This document shows, in pieces, positions 1-11,210 of a DNA stretch of 64,000 bases (positions within the stretch are counted from its first letter, which is position 1; each line of letters opens with the position of its first letter). Source of the stretch: Basidiobolus meristosporus CBS 931.73 (lineage: Eukaryota; Basidiobolomycota; Basidiobolomycetes; Basidiobolales; Basidiobolaceae); NCBI GenBank assembly GCA_002104905.1, contig MCFE01000032.1, positions 124,001 to 188,000 of the forward strand, written 5' to 3'. The notes beneath the pieces were generated by a model, which was not told the origin of the DNA, did not search any database, and worked only from the letters and a program-made list of their open reading frames with translations. Position numbers and translations under genes: made by a program.

Positions 1-2614
1 CAGACCCTTTCCACCGGTGTTGCCGCCCAAGAGGGTCACGAGAACGGATACATGGAGCAATTGCAGGAAGCCAAAAACATTGCCTCCCAATCGTCAACCG
101 AGGAAGAGCAAACCAAGCTACGCATTTCGCACATGAAAAAGGAGCTCAAGGAACTCCAGCCCAAGACCGCCAAAGCCAAAAAAGAGAACAGCACCGCTAT
201 CAAGGAGTTGGAAGCGGCCCAGCAACAAATCAAGAAGCTGGAGAGCCAAATCCAAAAACTGAATTGGGATCCAGACACCCAGGCGAAACTATTGAAGGAG
301 AAGTCGGAGTTGAAGTCCAAGATTGATTCCCTTGAAGATGAGGTGGAAACCATGTCTTCCAAGCTCTCTGGTCTCGAGTTTCAGTATGCAGATCCCACAC
401 CCAACTTCGATCGCTCCCAAGTGAAGGGTCTGGTTGCCGAGTTGATCAATGTAGAGGATGAGCAAAAGATCGCCTCGACTGCTTTAGAGATTTGTGCTGG
501 TGGGCGACTCTATAACGTGGGTACACTAGGATTTCGCTATGCTCACGATCGTTTACTTACCTAGATTCTATCCTTGTAGGTTGTTGTCGACACTGAGGTT
601 GTCGGTAAGCAATTGCTTCAAAAGGGAAAGCTTCGTCGTCGTGTGACCATCATCCCATTGAACAAGATTGCTGCGTTCAAAGCGTCTGCTGAAAAGATCG
701 CCACCGCTCAGAAGCTTGCACCTGGTAAGGTGGACCTTGCTTTGAACCTCATCGGTTACGACGACGAGGTCACCGCAGCTATGCAGTTCGTTTTCGGCAA
801 CACGCTCATCTGTAGAGGTAAGTTGCTGCGGGATTCTTGCATTACCAACCATCGGCTAAGTTTATGCACCACTAGATGCCAAGTCTGCTGAGAAGGTCAC
901 ATTTGACAAGAATGTGCGGATGAAGTCAGTTACCTATGATGGCGATGTCTATGACCCATCGGGCACTTTGCAGGGTGGCTCCAAGCCCTCGTCAGGCGGT
1001 ATCCTGATGAAAATGAACGCATTGAAAGAGGCCAAAATGGAATTGGCTAGTCTTCATGCTAAGCTTGATTCGGTGAACAAGAAGCTACAAGCGCTGCAGC
1101 AAGAAGGAGCGAAGTATAAGGAAGCCAAGCAGCAGTTGGACCTTAAGATCCACGCCGCCACTCTTCTCGAAGAGCAGCTAAGCAAAAGCTCGCACGCTCA
1201 AGTCCTCAAACGCGCCCAGGATTTGGAGAATGAGGTCCAGGATCTCGAGAAGGCGATCACTCAATGCCGTGAAAAGCGCAGCGATGCGCTGAAACGCGTA
1301 AAAGAGCTTGAGGTGGAAATGGAGGAATTCAAAGAAAACAAAGATTCGAAACTGGAAGACATGAGAAAGAAGCTGTCCAACGCGAAGAAGACCCTCTCCA
1401 AATCCACCCAGGTGGTTAAGAACATGCAGCGCGAGGTCCAAACCATGCAACTAGAAATCGAGCAAACCGAGGCTGAGATCAGCAGCTGCAGACAACAGAT
1501 TTCGGATGCCGATCAATCGATCGAGGAATACAGCGAGCAGGAGAAAACACTGAAGGAGGAGCTCATTGACATCAAGAATGCCCTTGACAACGCTCAGGAC
1601 AAGTTGGATCGCGAGATGGAAACCATGAAAAACTATGACAGTGAGATTCGTGAACTCGAGGCGCTATCGAAGAGTAAGGCCGCCGAAATGGCCGATTCTC
1701 AGCTTGAGCTTCAGAAGCTTTCCCACGAGCTCGAGAGGTACGATAAAGAACGCGAGACTGCGGCGAGAGTGATCGCGGAGCTTGAGAAGGCCCATGAATG
1801 GATCGTCGATCAAAAGCAATTCTTTGGCAAAGAGAACACTCCATACGATTTCGAGCAGCACGATGTCAAGGATGCCCAAAAGAAGCTGAAGAAGCTCGAG
1901 CTTGAGCACGACAAGCTACGTAAAAAGATCAACATGAAGGTCATGAACACCATGGATAGCGTAGAAAAGAAAGAGGCTGCTTTGAAGCATATGCTTCACA
2001 CCGTCCGCAAGGACAAAAGAAAGATTGAGGAGACCATCAAGGAGCTCGACAACTACAAAAAGGAAGCGCTCGAGCGAACCTGGAAGAAGGTGAACGTCGA
2101 TTTCGGAGCGATCTTTGGGGAGCTTCTCCAGGGAAATTCGGCCAAGCTTGAGCCACCTGAGAACCAGACTTTAATGGAGGGACTGGAGGTCAAGGTGTGC
2201 TTGGGTGGCGTTTGGAAACAGAGTCTTACCGAACTCAGTGGTGGACAGCGCTCGCTCATTGCCTTATCCTTGATCTTGGCATTGCTGCAGTTCAAGCCAG
2301 CTCCCATGTATATCCTTGATGAGATTGATGCCGCGCTGGATCTGTCCCATACACAGAACATCGGTCAACTGTTCCGTAGTCGCTTCAAGGGATCCCAATT
2401 CATCGTAGTCTCCCTGAAAGAAGGAATGTTCAACAACGCGAATGTGTTGTTTAGAGCACGTTTCCGTGACGGCATTTCCATGGTTGAGCGACATGCCCAA
2501 AAGCAATCGAGGACCCCCGGAAGAACCAGCCAACGTCCAAGCATGGGCACTCCGGTATCCAAACCAGTCCCTCGCAAGGTGACGAAAAGAGCTCGTGTTG
2601 CCAGTGACTCCTAA
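1..2614 (+). CDS. SMC2: SMC2, condensin ATPase subunit (5'-truncated by window edge)
   Basis: Structural maintenance of chromosomes protein 2, the core condensin ATPase that compacts mitotic chromosomes with SMC4. Exons 1-516, 580-817 and 876-2614; introns of 63 and 58 nt. The reading frame is open from base 1, so the N-terminal Walker A head and first coiled coil lie outside the window; 830 residues are visible. They comprise the end of the first coiled coil, the hinge (about residues 130-290, spanning both introns), a long second coiled coil, then the C-terminal head with the ABC signature LSGGQRS and the Walker B segment YILDEIDAALD. A basic Ser/Thr/Pro-rich tail follows. An AATAAA is present at 2718-2723. 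Intron 1 uses a GTGGGT donor, chosen because it alone restores the conserved hinge frame. Very secure family assignment. Confidence 0.96.
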
Positions 2615-2874
2615 ACTAGATCCGATCCGATTTTGAATGTATTTTTTGTTTACTTCTACTGCCAGACTCATCTATAGGGTTCAACTGTAAATATGTATTT
2701 GATTCTATTCTCGAGTGAATAAATGTTGATTTTGCCTTGAGTGGATAAAATTTTCGTGAAATCTCCCTCCAAATCTCGGAAAAAAAGAAAAAAAAGCCTC
2801 GGTGATCTAGCGGCTACCGATATACTTCTTGGGTGAATCATCGCTTTTCCCGTCCTATTTTACATCCACAGACC

Positions 2875-5375
2875 ATGGTACGCAAGTCACAACACCATCG
2901 CGGCAATGTCAAAAGAAAAGGTACCGGGACGAACCTGGGAAATGCCAAGAAAAACAAGCCCATGAAGTTTGGCCAGCTTTCCAAAAGCCAGAAAGAGCAG
3001 CTTGTGGAGTACGGTGAACTTGATCCTACGAAGGAAGACGAGGACGACCTCGAATCCAAGTAAGTGTTCGTCACCCGACCGGGCTGCCCACTGGTTGCTA
3101 AATGCTCTTATAGGATCTTTCGTAAAGTAGTTCGAGAGGAGGATTTGGATGAGGAACGCAAACGTCAGTACGAAGATTCGGACCAAGAAGAGGACGATGA
3201 GGAGCAGGAAGAGGAATGGGAGAAGCCATCCTCTTACAGCAAGCTAGTCAATTTGTTGAAGAAAAATTCCCGTAACGCCGACTTTTACAAACGGCAGAAG
3301 CTAGAGGAGGAAGGCTTGGAGGATGATTTGAGCGAGGAGGAGCAAGACGAGTTGGATCTAGAGGATGGTGAAAGTACGTAGTTGTTAAAGCAACGTAATT
3401 TACATGATTTTGATAAGGTGCTAATTCTCTCCCCTCGCGTAGCACTTGAGCTAACTGCCGAGCAAGCCGAGGAATTCAGAAAAAAATACGGTGATGCCGT
3501 GTTACAAGAATTGCAAAACGGTCATCTCTCCGATGATGATGATGTTGAGGGAGAGGAGGGAGAAGAGGAAGAGGAAGACGTAAGCGAAGTGGAGGAAGAT
3601 GACAACGGGGAAAACGAGCATTATTCGGCGGAAGAGGATGAAGATGACGAGGTTGCCGAAGCCGGCGACTTCTACGAGCAACATTTCGGTGAGCATGTAC
3701 ATGAAGATTTCAACCATCGAGTTGCTATTGCGGAGCAGAAGCAATGGAAGCTAAACTGCCGAAATGACACCTTGCTCAATCAAGTCATGTCATATAGTTT
3801 GGAAGAAGCCACCAACACGGAAGCAGAAGTTCCGACCAAGAACCCCTCTGCTGGATTGGAGGAATTCAAAATCAAGCAGAGACTTCATGAGCCCTGGATC
3901 AAGTCGAAGGCGAGTTCCCCTGCCCAAGAGAGCAGCTACAACAAAGATCTCACCGACCTGCAGTATCTCCTTTATAAGGAAATGCAGCAATACAAAGACA
4001 TCGTGTATACGAATCGCTCGCTGGAGAACAGCGAAGAAATCCGCCGACTCTACTGTCTTCATGCCATCAACCATTCTTACAAGACTAGAGATAGAATTCT
4101 CAAAAACAGCATGAAGATCACTGCTGCTCAAAACGAAGATAAGGATATCGGTGAAGTCAAAGATCAAGGCTTTACACGACCCAAGGTTCTGATTGTCGTT
4201 CCATTTCGTAATGCAGCCCTTAAGATCATCGACACTATCATCGAGCTCTCTGGTACCACCCAGCAGGACAACAAAAAGCGACTGAGTAAAGAATTCGGGG
4301 TCCCCCCAGAGGAGATTGAGGTTGACACCTCCAAGCCAGCCGACTTCAACGACATATTCACCGGCAACCCAGACGATTGCTTCCGTGTTGGCATCAAATT
4401 CACTCGTAAAACCATGAAGATCTATTCGGACTTCTACTCCTCCGATATCATTGTCGCTTCACCCCTTGGCTCCGACTGATCATTGGAACCCAAGAGGATA
4501 AAAAGAGAGACTTTGACTTCCTGTCCTCTATCGAGCTGCTGATCATGGATCAGACCGATGTCTTCCTGATGCAAAACTGGGAGCACGTCGAGCATCTCTT
4601 TGACCACATGAACCTGATCCCCAAGGACTCTCACGGATGTGATTTCTCCAGAGTTAAGGGCTGGTATCTGGATGGTAGATCGAAATACCTTCGCCAGACG
4701 CTCTCTTTCTCCAGCTTTTTGTCGCCCGAAATCAACGCCATGTTCAATAAGCACTGTAAAAATATCCAAGGAAAGCTGAAGATCAAAAAGGCCTACGAGG
4801 GGTCCATCTACGATGTCATTCCTCAGGTGCAGCAAGTCTTCACCCGTATCCCATGCAAGAGCGCGGCAGAAGCAGCGGATGTTCGCTTCAGACATTTCAT
4901 CGACAAAGTGGTGCCCACCCTGAGAAAGTCGGCGCACTCGCAAGACCACACCCTAATTTTCATCCCGTCCTACTTCGATTTTGTCCGCGTGCGAAACTAC
5001 TTCACTGAGCACAACTATTCCTTCGTCCAGTTGTGCGAATACACCAGCAACTCCGATATCTCCCGCTCCCGCTCGAACTTCTTCCACGGCCGACAAAGCT
5101 TCATGCTTTACACCGAGCGGTTCCACTTCTTCAGACGCTACAATATTCGTGGTATCAAGCACATCGTCTTCTACGGCCTACCGGAATACCCGCAATTCTA
5201 CTCAGAAATGCTGAATTGCCTGACACTTCCAACCCATGACAATTCAACCTTCAACGATTGGACCTGCACCTCGGTGTTCACTCGCTACGATCAACTCAAG
5301 CTAGAGCGCATTGTTGGAACCAAGCGGGCCCAACGCATGACCTCTGGCGAGAAGGAGGTGTTCATGTTCGCGTAA
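2875..5375 (+). CDS. UTP25: UTP25, U3 snoRNP-associated 90S pre-ribosome factor (apparent frameshift)
   Basis: UTP25 (DEF / digestive organ expansion factor family), a helicase-like protein of the small-subunit processome in the nucleolus. Start at 2875 lies in a strong ACCATGG context; an in-frame ATG 42 nt upstream is possible. Exons 2875-3059, 3114-3373 and 3443-5375 (introns 54 and 69 nt). The N-terminal 270 residues or so are extremely acidic. The conserved half includes the blocks RPKVLIVVP, KFTRKTMKIYSDFY and the C-terminal LERIVGTKRA. At about 4467-4470 (CTTGGCTCC) the frame must slip back by one base (one base missing); the upstream frame hits TGA at 4477 while conservation resumes at once in the other frame to the normal terminus. 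No intron fits there. If corrected, the protein is about 792 residues. A real inactivating mutation or an assembly error cannot be told apart here. Confidence 0.9.
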
Positions 5376-5588
5376 TTTCCGAGACACTTGTCGTGATCAC
5401 CGTGTTTATATGTATTGAGATTCATATTTAATCATTCCGCCCCGGGAAATAAACCATAGAATAGAGATTCTTCATCCACCCGATTGCTAGTCTGGTAGTA
5501 ATTTACATTTTATTGTACACTAACTAATTTGACATCGATTAATTGTTTATACAACTTGTGGCGCGCAAGTGGAAGCCACAATCCGCGC

Positions 5589-6029
5589 TCAATTGAATTG
5601 ATGGCGACGGCTACGGACGATGCTTCTGGGTGGGATCAGTCTTGGCTTGTACTTCATGACTGGCGCCATGTTCATCAGCGTTGCCTTTTTGTAGATGTTG
5701 TTCTTCAGCTTGGTCGCGCAGAATTTGTTGAAGAGCTCACTGTTTCGCGCCGAGTAACGAATCGTCTCTTGGCTGGGGGGCAGCACGGAGACCGTGGAGG
5801 CGTGCGTGCTGTAGTGGCGGGGACTCAGGTTTTTGGAGAAGTAAACCGGGGGTCGGCGGTGCACAACTGGGTTTGGAATTAGGATGGGTTGTGATTTAGT
5901 GTACCAAACGCTGCTGGGGGTGTTTCGGGTGATCGAGCTGACTGAGACCTTTTGGAGGTTGGCAGTCATGTCGAGTGCACGCTCCAAGAGCTTGGATTTG
6001 TTGACGTAGGTTTTAATGGCGTTAAACAT
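5589..6029 (-). CDS. Small basic protein of unknown function
   Basis: An uninterrupted 146-codon reading frame with a plausible TATA element about 60 nt upstream on the same strand. The product is strongly basic (many Arg/Lys, few acidic residues) and rich in Ser, Thr and Pro, with no transmembrane segment and no family I recognise. The N-terminus (MFNAIKTYVNKSKLLERAL) could form an amphipathic helix, so mitochondrial import is conceivable, but this is speculation. It faces UTP25 tail to tail with a gap of about 210 bp. The reading-frame length and the promoter-like element support a real gene. Confidence 0.5.
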   Translation of the reverse strand: MFNAIKTYVNKSKLLERALDMTANLQKVSVSSITRNTPSSVWYTKSQPILIPNPVVHRRPPVYFSKNLSPRHYSTHASTVSVLPPSQETIRYSARNSELFNKFCATKLKNNIYKKATLMNMAPVMKYKPRLIPPRSIVRSRRHQFN

Positions 6030-6837
6030 AGAAGGTGGCTTGGAAGAGAAGGGTTGTCTGATTCTGGCCTACGGGGTCGTCCTGCTCTTATATAAATTTT
6101 GCCAGGTGGTCATGTAAGGAATTGATTAGGAATATGCCATTGCTGCAGCGGAAATCACCGTGTCCATGACGTGAATGTTGCCTATCAAGCTTTCATCCAG
6201 AATTCCTTACAAAGGTTCTAGTCATTTAGTCAGCACAATACATAATCAGAAGCACAGTCCGTTCATGTGACGACTGGGCGAGATCAATGTACTGGCTAAC
6301 ATAGTGGCTAAATAGGGAAAGGTTTTAGCGAACATCAGTTTCCATCGATTACCACAGATCTGTTGTGAATTGGCAATGGGAAATAAATCGAGTAATACGT
6401 GAGTAATGCGTGACAAATATGCATCACCACCACTCACCTGACTGACTTTATCCAATCCCAAATTACCAGGGGTCAAGGCGTTGCTGGAAGTATTCTAGAT
6501 TGGCTGCGGCAGCCATTCTAGATCGATATCAGGCGAAATCCATACCTGAACACGATTTCTCCGTAGCGATTAAATCAGGCTTTGCCAAGTGCTTAGGGTT
6601 AGGGCAGACCACATGACGCTTGTGTGAAGATTTGGGATTATGCCAACTCCAGAGAGTTGGTCTAAAATGGTAGTTCATCTATCACGCTCTATCCTGCTTG
6701 TTCCAATGCATAACACACGATGGAATTCTGGATTCGTATCAACCCACCCTAAATGGGTAAACCTTGAGGAGTATGGGATATTTCCAACCAGATAACTAGT
6801 GAACGGTCGGCTTTCAGACCTTTGATACTAACAACCC
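6030..6837. other. Intergenic region between divergent genes
   Basis: About 800 bp separating two divergent genes. Apart from the TATA-like element I see no convincing gene. On the minus strand around 6240-6520 there is a perfect GTGAGT donor and a 17-codon ATG frame (MAAAANLEYFQQRLDPW), but the pieces do not join in a consistent frame, so no gene is called. Confidence 0.4.
6088..6097 (-). promoter_or_regulatory. TATA-like element upstream of the 5589-6029 gene
   Basis: On the minus strand this reads ATTTATATAA, about 60 nt upstream of the ATG at 6029, at a suitable distance for a core promoter. Confidence 0.4.
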
Positions 6838-8043
6838 ATGAGTAAATTACCGAGTGGACGGCTAGCGACAGTATTTACTTATGTGGAGCAAGGCCAGCTA
6901 CCAACCTGCTCTTTGGTTTGCAAAGAGTGGGCGAAGGCTGCCTCTCCTTTACTGTGGAGAAAGCCTCGCTTTGGTGGACGGTTCCTCACCCGCGCACAAG
7001 CTTTCGAAACATTTCTACGTTGCTTGACGATCTGCCGTCCAGAGATTCTAGATCTCATTCGTGTCATCAATCTAAATAAATTCGAGGAAAGCTTGTACAG
7101 CGAGCTTCCGGAGGACTGGTTAAATACCGTTACGTCACACTGCCCCAAGCTGGAAGAGCTACATGTGGCTGAGAGTAGTATCTTTTCCTCTACCTCTCTC
7201 AAACGTGTCAAGAACCGACATCCTCTACTGAGGGTTATCAATTTAACGAACTGTAAAAACATCGGTAGCAACGGCTTCATGCTTCTTGGTCGTATGTTCC
7301 CCAATCTTCTGCAACTTCTAGTGAGCGGATGTGCTGGACTAAACGAGAAAACGTTATCCCAACTCGTTTACTTGTGCGACGATTTGCAAAGGCTGGAGCT
7401 TGCACACTGCCCTGGCCTTACGGATAACTGTTTGCACGCAGTGGCCAAGTTCGGCAAAGGAAACATTCAAGAGCTTGACCTCACGGGGAACGTTTATTTG
7501 ACTGACAAGACGTTACAATCCATCTCTATGTATTGTTGTCGGTTGAAGTCTCTGACCTTTCGAGAGTGCCAGTTGATAACGCCAAAAGGCTTGGAGTATC
7601 TGACCCAAGGATTGAACAGTCACTTGGAGGCGCTGGATGTATCCTTTTGTCGTGCTTGCCCGCTCGATGATTCAATATTGAATCTGCTCTCCGCGAAACT
7701 GTCGAACCTTAGCAACTTCACCCTCTCTTTCCCACAAATCAACCTCGCCAAACGAGGGATCAACTCGATCATCACCTGCCTTCAAGGATTTGCCAGGTTG
7801 CAACACCTCACCATCCACTTCATTCCTGAGAACGTTTCCCTCGAATTCCTCAAGGGAGTGATTGAAAACTGTAAGCAGCTCAAGGTGATTACGCTGTACA
7901 GACAAGCTTATACGTGTGACTACATTTTTGGCTTTTATTCCAAGTCGAACCATTCCGAAATGATCCATGAGGAGAACATCCGTGCACTGCTCCAAGACCA
8001 CCCGAGGCTCCAGATCCATCTCAAGCGAGAGGAGATGTATTGA
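6838..8043 (+). CDS. F-box / leucine-rich-repeat protein (AMN1/GRR1-like)
   Basis: An intronless 401-residue protein. Residues 1-45 resemble an F-box (hydrophobic core, then SLVCKEW and LLWR), the Skp1-binding part of SCF ubiquitin ligases. From about residue 90 onward there are cysteine-containing LRRs of the AMN1/GRR1 type, for example ELHVAESSI, VINLTNCKNIGSNG, LLVSGCAGLNEKTL, LELAHCPGLTDNCL and ELDLTGNVYLTDKTL. The family usually recruits phosphorylated or otherwise marked substrates to SCF. The substrate cannot be inferred. The start is the first in-frame ATG. It converges on the septin gene, leaving only about 94 bp between stop codons. Confidence 0.85.
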   Translation: MSKLPSGRLATVFTYVEQGQLPTCSLVCKEWAKAASPLLWRKPRFGGRFLTRAQAFETFLRCLTICRPEILDLIRVINLNKFEESLYSELPEDWLNTVTSHCPKLEELHVAESSIFSSTSLKRVKNRHPLLRVINLTNCKNIGSNGFMLLGRMFPNLLQLLVSGCAGLNEKTLSQLVYLCDDLQRLELAHCPGLTDNCLHAVAKFGKGNIQELDLTGNVYLTDKTLQSISMYCCRLKSLTFRECQLITPKGLEYLTQGLNSHLEALDVSFCRACPLDDSILNLLSAKLSNLSNFTLSFPQINLAKRGINSIITCLQGFARLQHLTIHFIPENVSLEFLKGVIENCKQLKVITLYRQAYTCDYIFGFYSKSNHSEMIHEENIRALLQDHPRLQIHLKREEMY

Positions 8044-8137
8044 ACCCGGCTGCCATCTTCTACGCCTATCTGCATGTATCGCAATTTTGAAAGGGTCCAA
8101 ATAAAGCGAGTTGGTGGAATTATGCATGACTTCCAAT

Positions 8138-9711
8138 CTAGTTGCTATAAACGACGTTAATCACTCTGGGCCTTGCTGGTGAATGGTTAGTCCCACTTAC
8201 ATGATACAATTGGCGTGGTGACGCTTGGGCTTCTTTCTAATTTTACATGCCACACGGGTGGATGCAGCTTGGTGTTTGTCTTCGTGCACATCTGATACAG
8301 AGGTGGCTGGTGGTTGCTCTACCTGTGCGTGGTTGGCCATTTCTGCTGGTGGCTGGTGGGTTGATTGTTGTGTTTGTGGTGGTTGCTCCGAATACGTCTG
8401 TGTTGATGGATCGTTCTTGTGGTAAATATTGGACATGGACCTGGATTTCGATGCTGATATTGATGCTGATGTGCTATACAGCCTACGCAGCTGCTGCACG
8501 GACTTTCCCGAGGAGTTGCGGAGTTGGGGCTTGGTGATCGATTGAGGCGCACTTGGCAAGCTGGCAGTGCTGACCGTCGAAGGATCGAGGCGGTGATTTT
8601 CGTGAAATTTCGGAAGTGGGCTGGTCCATACGAGCGGCCCATCAAACGATGATTCTAGTTTGGAATCCACAATACATCTCCTCAGTGGCTTAGCGGGCGT
8701 TTCAAATTGAGGAGGCACCTTCACTGTGAATGGCTCTTCATTGTTCTCGATGTATCTGATGGACTTGTGTTTCAAATCATTTAATAGCTTTTCCGTCCGA
8801 TAGTCTTCATACAGTTGAAGATAGGTTTTCTCCTTTAGACTGTAGAGGTGGGTTTCAAGTAAAGCTTGCCTCAACGAAGACATATCGCTGTGGCTTGGGT
8901 TGAAGCATTCCACGATCCCCCAGCTGTATTCTCTTCCGAGAACTTTGGTACCGTCCTGTTTCCTAGGTTGCGACGGCTCACTCGAGACCACAGAGAACGG
9001 AAGCACGCGCCTCAGCCTTTGATTTTGTTGGTGAGACTCGTCGTCCTCGTCCTGGTCCTCGTCATCTGGGAAATCGTATGTTGGAATCGAGTGGTCCCTA
9101 AAGTCTCTCTGAATAACTGCCTTCATTTCTCTAAGCTCGGAAACTGTGTAACGGTCAGCTTTACCGATCACGGGGATAACGTTCACGTATTTGGAGAGCT
9201 TTTTTGCAAAGGCCAACTCTGCCTCCGAGAGCCGGACCAGTCCGGGTTGGACGAAGAACAGGCATGCGTGGACCTGCTCCTCCTTGGGCCTCGTGCTTCG
9301 GCTCAGCCTTGTTTCCTAGAAAAACCGGGTTAGAACGGTGGCAAACTGGACCCACGAGAGACTGCTAATAGAGACCTCCTGAAATCTAAGCAATAAGAGC
9401 CTCTTTACGTACTCCAAGACTGGACCCTCCCGCCCCTCTTCTAACGCTTGATGCTCCTCAAATCCCGGGGTATCTATGAAGTTCAGCACCAGGCTGGTTC
9501 CTTGGCTGACGGTGGTGACTTTCCGGGAGACGATTTCTTGAGTAGAGGGGTACCGATGGAACGGGGTTTGAGCCTCATGATCGACATGAGGCTGGAGGGA
9601 ATCTAGGAAAGTATTGACGAAGGAGGACTTTCCGGACCCAGAAGCCCCGACCACCATGACATTGAATAGGGTTGGGGGAGTTTTTCTTCGGCTACTTGAA
9701 CTTCTGGCCAT
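8138..9711 (-). CDS. Divergent septin, possibly prenylated (CaaX after splicing)
   Basis: Septin-family GTPase. Exons (minus strand) 9711-9409, 9315-8201 and probably 8144-8138; introns 93 and 56 nt. The P-loop GASGSGKS lies at residues 22-29, DTPG forms G3, GKAD forms G4, and the septin unique element follows (EYSWGIVECFNP..., then a TH-YSLKEKTYLQLYEDYR block). The C-terminal ~150 residues are Ser/Gln/Pro-rich and end in a polybasic stretch (KIRKKPKRHH). Without the last splice the protein ends ANCIM. With a GTAAGT donor at 8200 and a TATAG acceptor, a 7-nt terminal exon gives Cys-Ile-Ile-Asn-stop, i.e. a CaaX box right after the polybasic patch. Start taken at 9711. Septins scaffold the cell cortex; lipidation would be an unusual membrane anchor. 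Confidence 0.85.
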
Positions 9712-10565
9712 GCCCCGAATCACACTCAAGGTAGAGGAGTCTCAGAGAGAAGGGAATAGAACTGCAGTAGACGTACAGCCATTGTTAATTTATTCCCTGT
9801 CGGGGATTGAGTTATTGTCAAGGCTTACCAAAATGGGCGGAGAAAAGGATATGATTTCGGCGAGGATTCGATGGTAATACTGTGCTCAATGTCCCCTTCA
9901 CCTCAATGAAAATTCGACTAATACGGCCGGTATCAAAGATCCCTCCATGGTTTGGGCAAAAACGGGTATTCCGCCACGGTGGACAAGGATATGGATCCGA
10001 ATGAGGTAACGTTCAGGACTCGTTTTCGTGACCTGGCTCACCAGGCCAAAGATTTGCTTGGGCATCGATGACTGACGTGAGTATCTTGTTGCGAATTACC
10101 TTTGCTCCATTTCGTCAGCCAATCTCGAGGCCCGCAACAAGGACAATAGTGCATAGGTGGTACCACAAGCCTCTATTGATCCAGCTTACGGTCAATACAC
10201 GCTCCGCTGGTCACACCGTTGAATCAGCTACGTGATCCTGATAGTGGTCGTTGATGTAGACATACCGTAACTTGAACATTATTAAATTTCTCAATTTCAC
10301 ATGCATTCACTCTGATTCCAACCAAGTACCCATCAATGCCGGCACATCCTCTAATTCATCCCCGTGCCTGTCAATTGTGGAACTTCAGCTGGCTGAGAAG
10401 GCATTTATTATGACCAGTAAGGCTAGGTTGACAAATGAATATTCAATATCGATCTGTCGGGAAGTTGGGCAGTTCTAAATAATGTTCAAAGAGGCGGATT
10501 TCGCGAGGGATTATAGCGGGGGGTTCTGTAATGCAGGAATGGGGAAGGTATTGCGGTGGTTGGGG
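9712..10565. other. Intergenic region
   Basis: About 850 bp between the septin start and the DPH3 stop. It should include the septin promoter and the DPH3 3' UTR. No supported gene or RNA seen. Confidence 0.4.
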
Positions 10566-10855
10566 TTAAAGTTGTACAGTACTTTCTTCGTCTTCTCGTT
10601 GGAACTCATCCTGTGGAGCAAAGTTGGGTTAGTGCCGAACGGCCAAATATTGCCCAGAAAAGGGGAGATTACCGGATCGTAGATGACACGGATGATCAAC
10701 GAGCAACTGGGACAACGGGCGATCTCCTCACCGTCATACAAATCCTCCAAGGTGATCTCGAAACGATCCCCGCAAGGGCAAGGGTAGTGGTAGACCTCGT
10801 TTTCCTCGTCGAATTCCAAATCTTCGATCTCCACTTCGTCGTAAAAGGAGGTCAT
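10566..10855 (-). CDS. DPH3: DPH3/KTI11, CSL zinc-finger protein of diphthamide and tRNA wobble modification
   Basis: A 75-residue CSL-type zinc protein. Exons 10855-10673 and 10610-10566, with a 62-nt intron. Zinc ligands are visible in PCPCGD (residues 25-30) and CPSCSL (48-53), separated by the usual spacing. After splicing the tail becomes [16 protein letters not shown], the acidic end typical of the family; the unspliced frame runs on into unrelated sequence, which supports the intron. DPH3 donates electrons to the radical enzyme DPH1-DPH2 in diphthamide synthesis on EF2, and it also serves Elongator-dependent tRNA modification. Length matches the family (about 75-85 residues). Confidence 0.95.
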
Positions 10856-11210
10856 CGTTTAAAACTATCAGAAGTATCCTGTGTAGGCTGGGCAAATGCT
10901 CTCGAAAACCGAAATCTTTTCGCTCTACAGACGTTCGAAACACGCACCGATATAGGTTACCACCGGGTAGAGTTGGCTCTGCGTCAAGCGAACGAAAACT
11001 TTCCCTGTCCTACTTAAAAAGGACAGATGTGAAAAAGAGAAGGTTCATAAGGCTGCGGTACAACAACAAAAAAAGCCGAAAAAGGCCATGTCACGTGGCC
11101 CGGGGGGACTGCGATTTCCAAGCATTTTACTGAGTTCGCTTTGAAACCAAGATTGCTAACTAGACAACTAGACACATAGGTGGACATTGCTAATCAATGT
11201 TTGCAACGCT
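10856..11210. other. Intergenic region with a CACGTGG motif
   Basis: Upstream of DPH3 and downstream of the SPX gene. It contains CACGTG at 11092-11097 (context TCACGTGGCC), a bHLH-type E-box. No gene seen. Confidence 0.4.
11092..11097. promoter_or_regulatory. CACGTG E-box
   Basis: Palindromic bHLH site about 240 bp upstream of the DPH3 start and 115 bp past the SPX gene stop. Followed by GG, it resembles the high-affinity Pho4 type. Function not demonstrated. Confidence 0.3.

Noticed and set aside
2790-2860. tRNA-like start (GTGATCTAGCGGCTACC resembles a D-arm/A box)
   Set aside because: No B box (GGTTCGANTCC-type) at the right distance and no acceptor stem pairing; it lies in the short SMC2-UTP25 gap.
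4460-4480. Programmed -1 frameshift in UTP25
   Set aside because: No slippery heptamer or downstream structure; UTP25 orthologs are not known to use recoding. An indel is simpler.
6246-6520. Possible small spliced gene on the minus strand (perfect GTGAGT donor, MAAAANLEYF start)
   Set aside because: The candidate exons do not join in one frame with an intron of normal size, and no family match is recognisable.
10272-10478. 68-codon plus-strand reading frame in the septin-DPH3 spacer
   Set aside because: No conserved features, no promoter context, composition like intergenic DNA.
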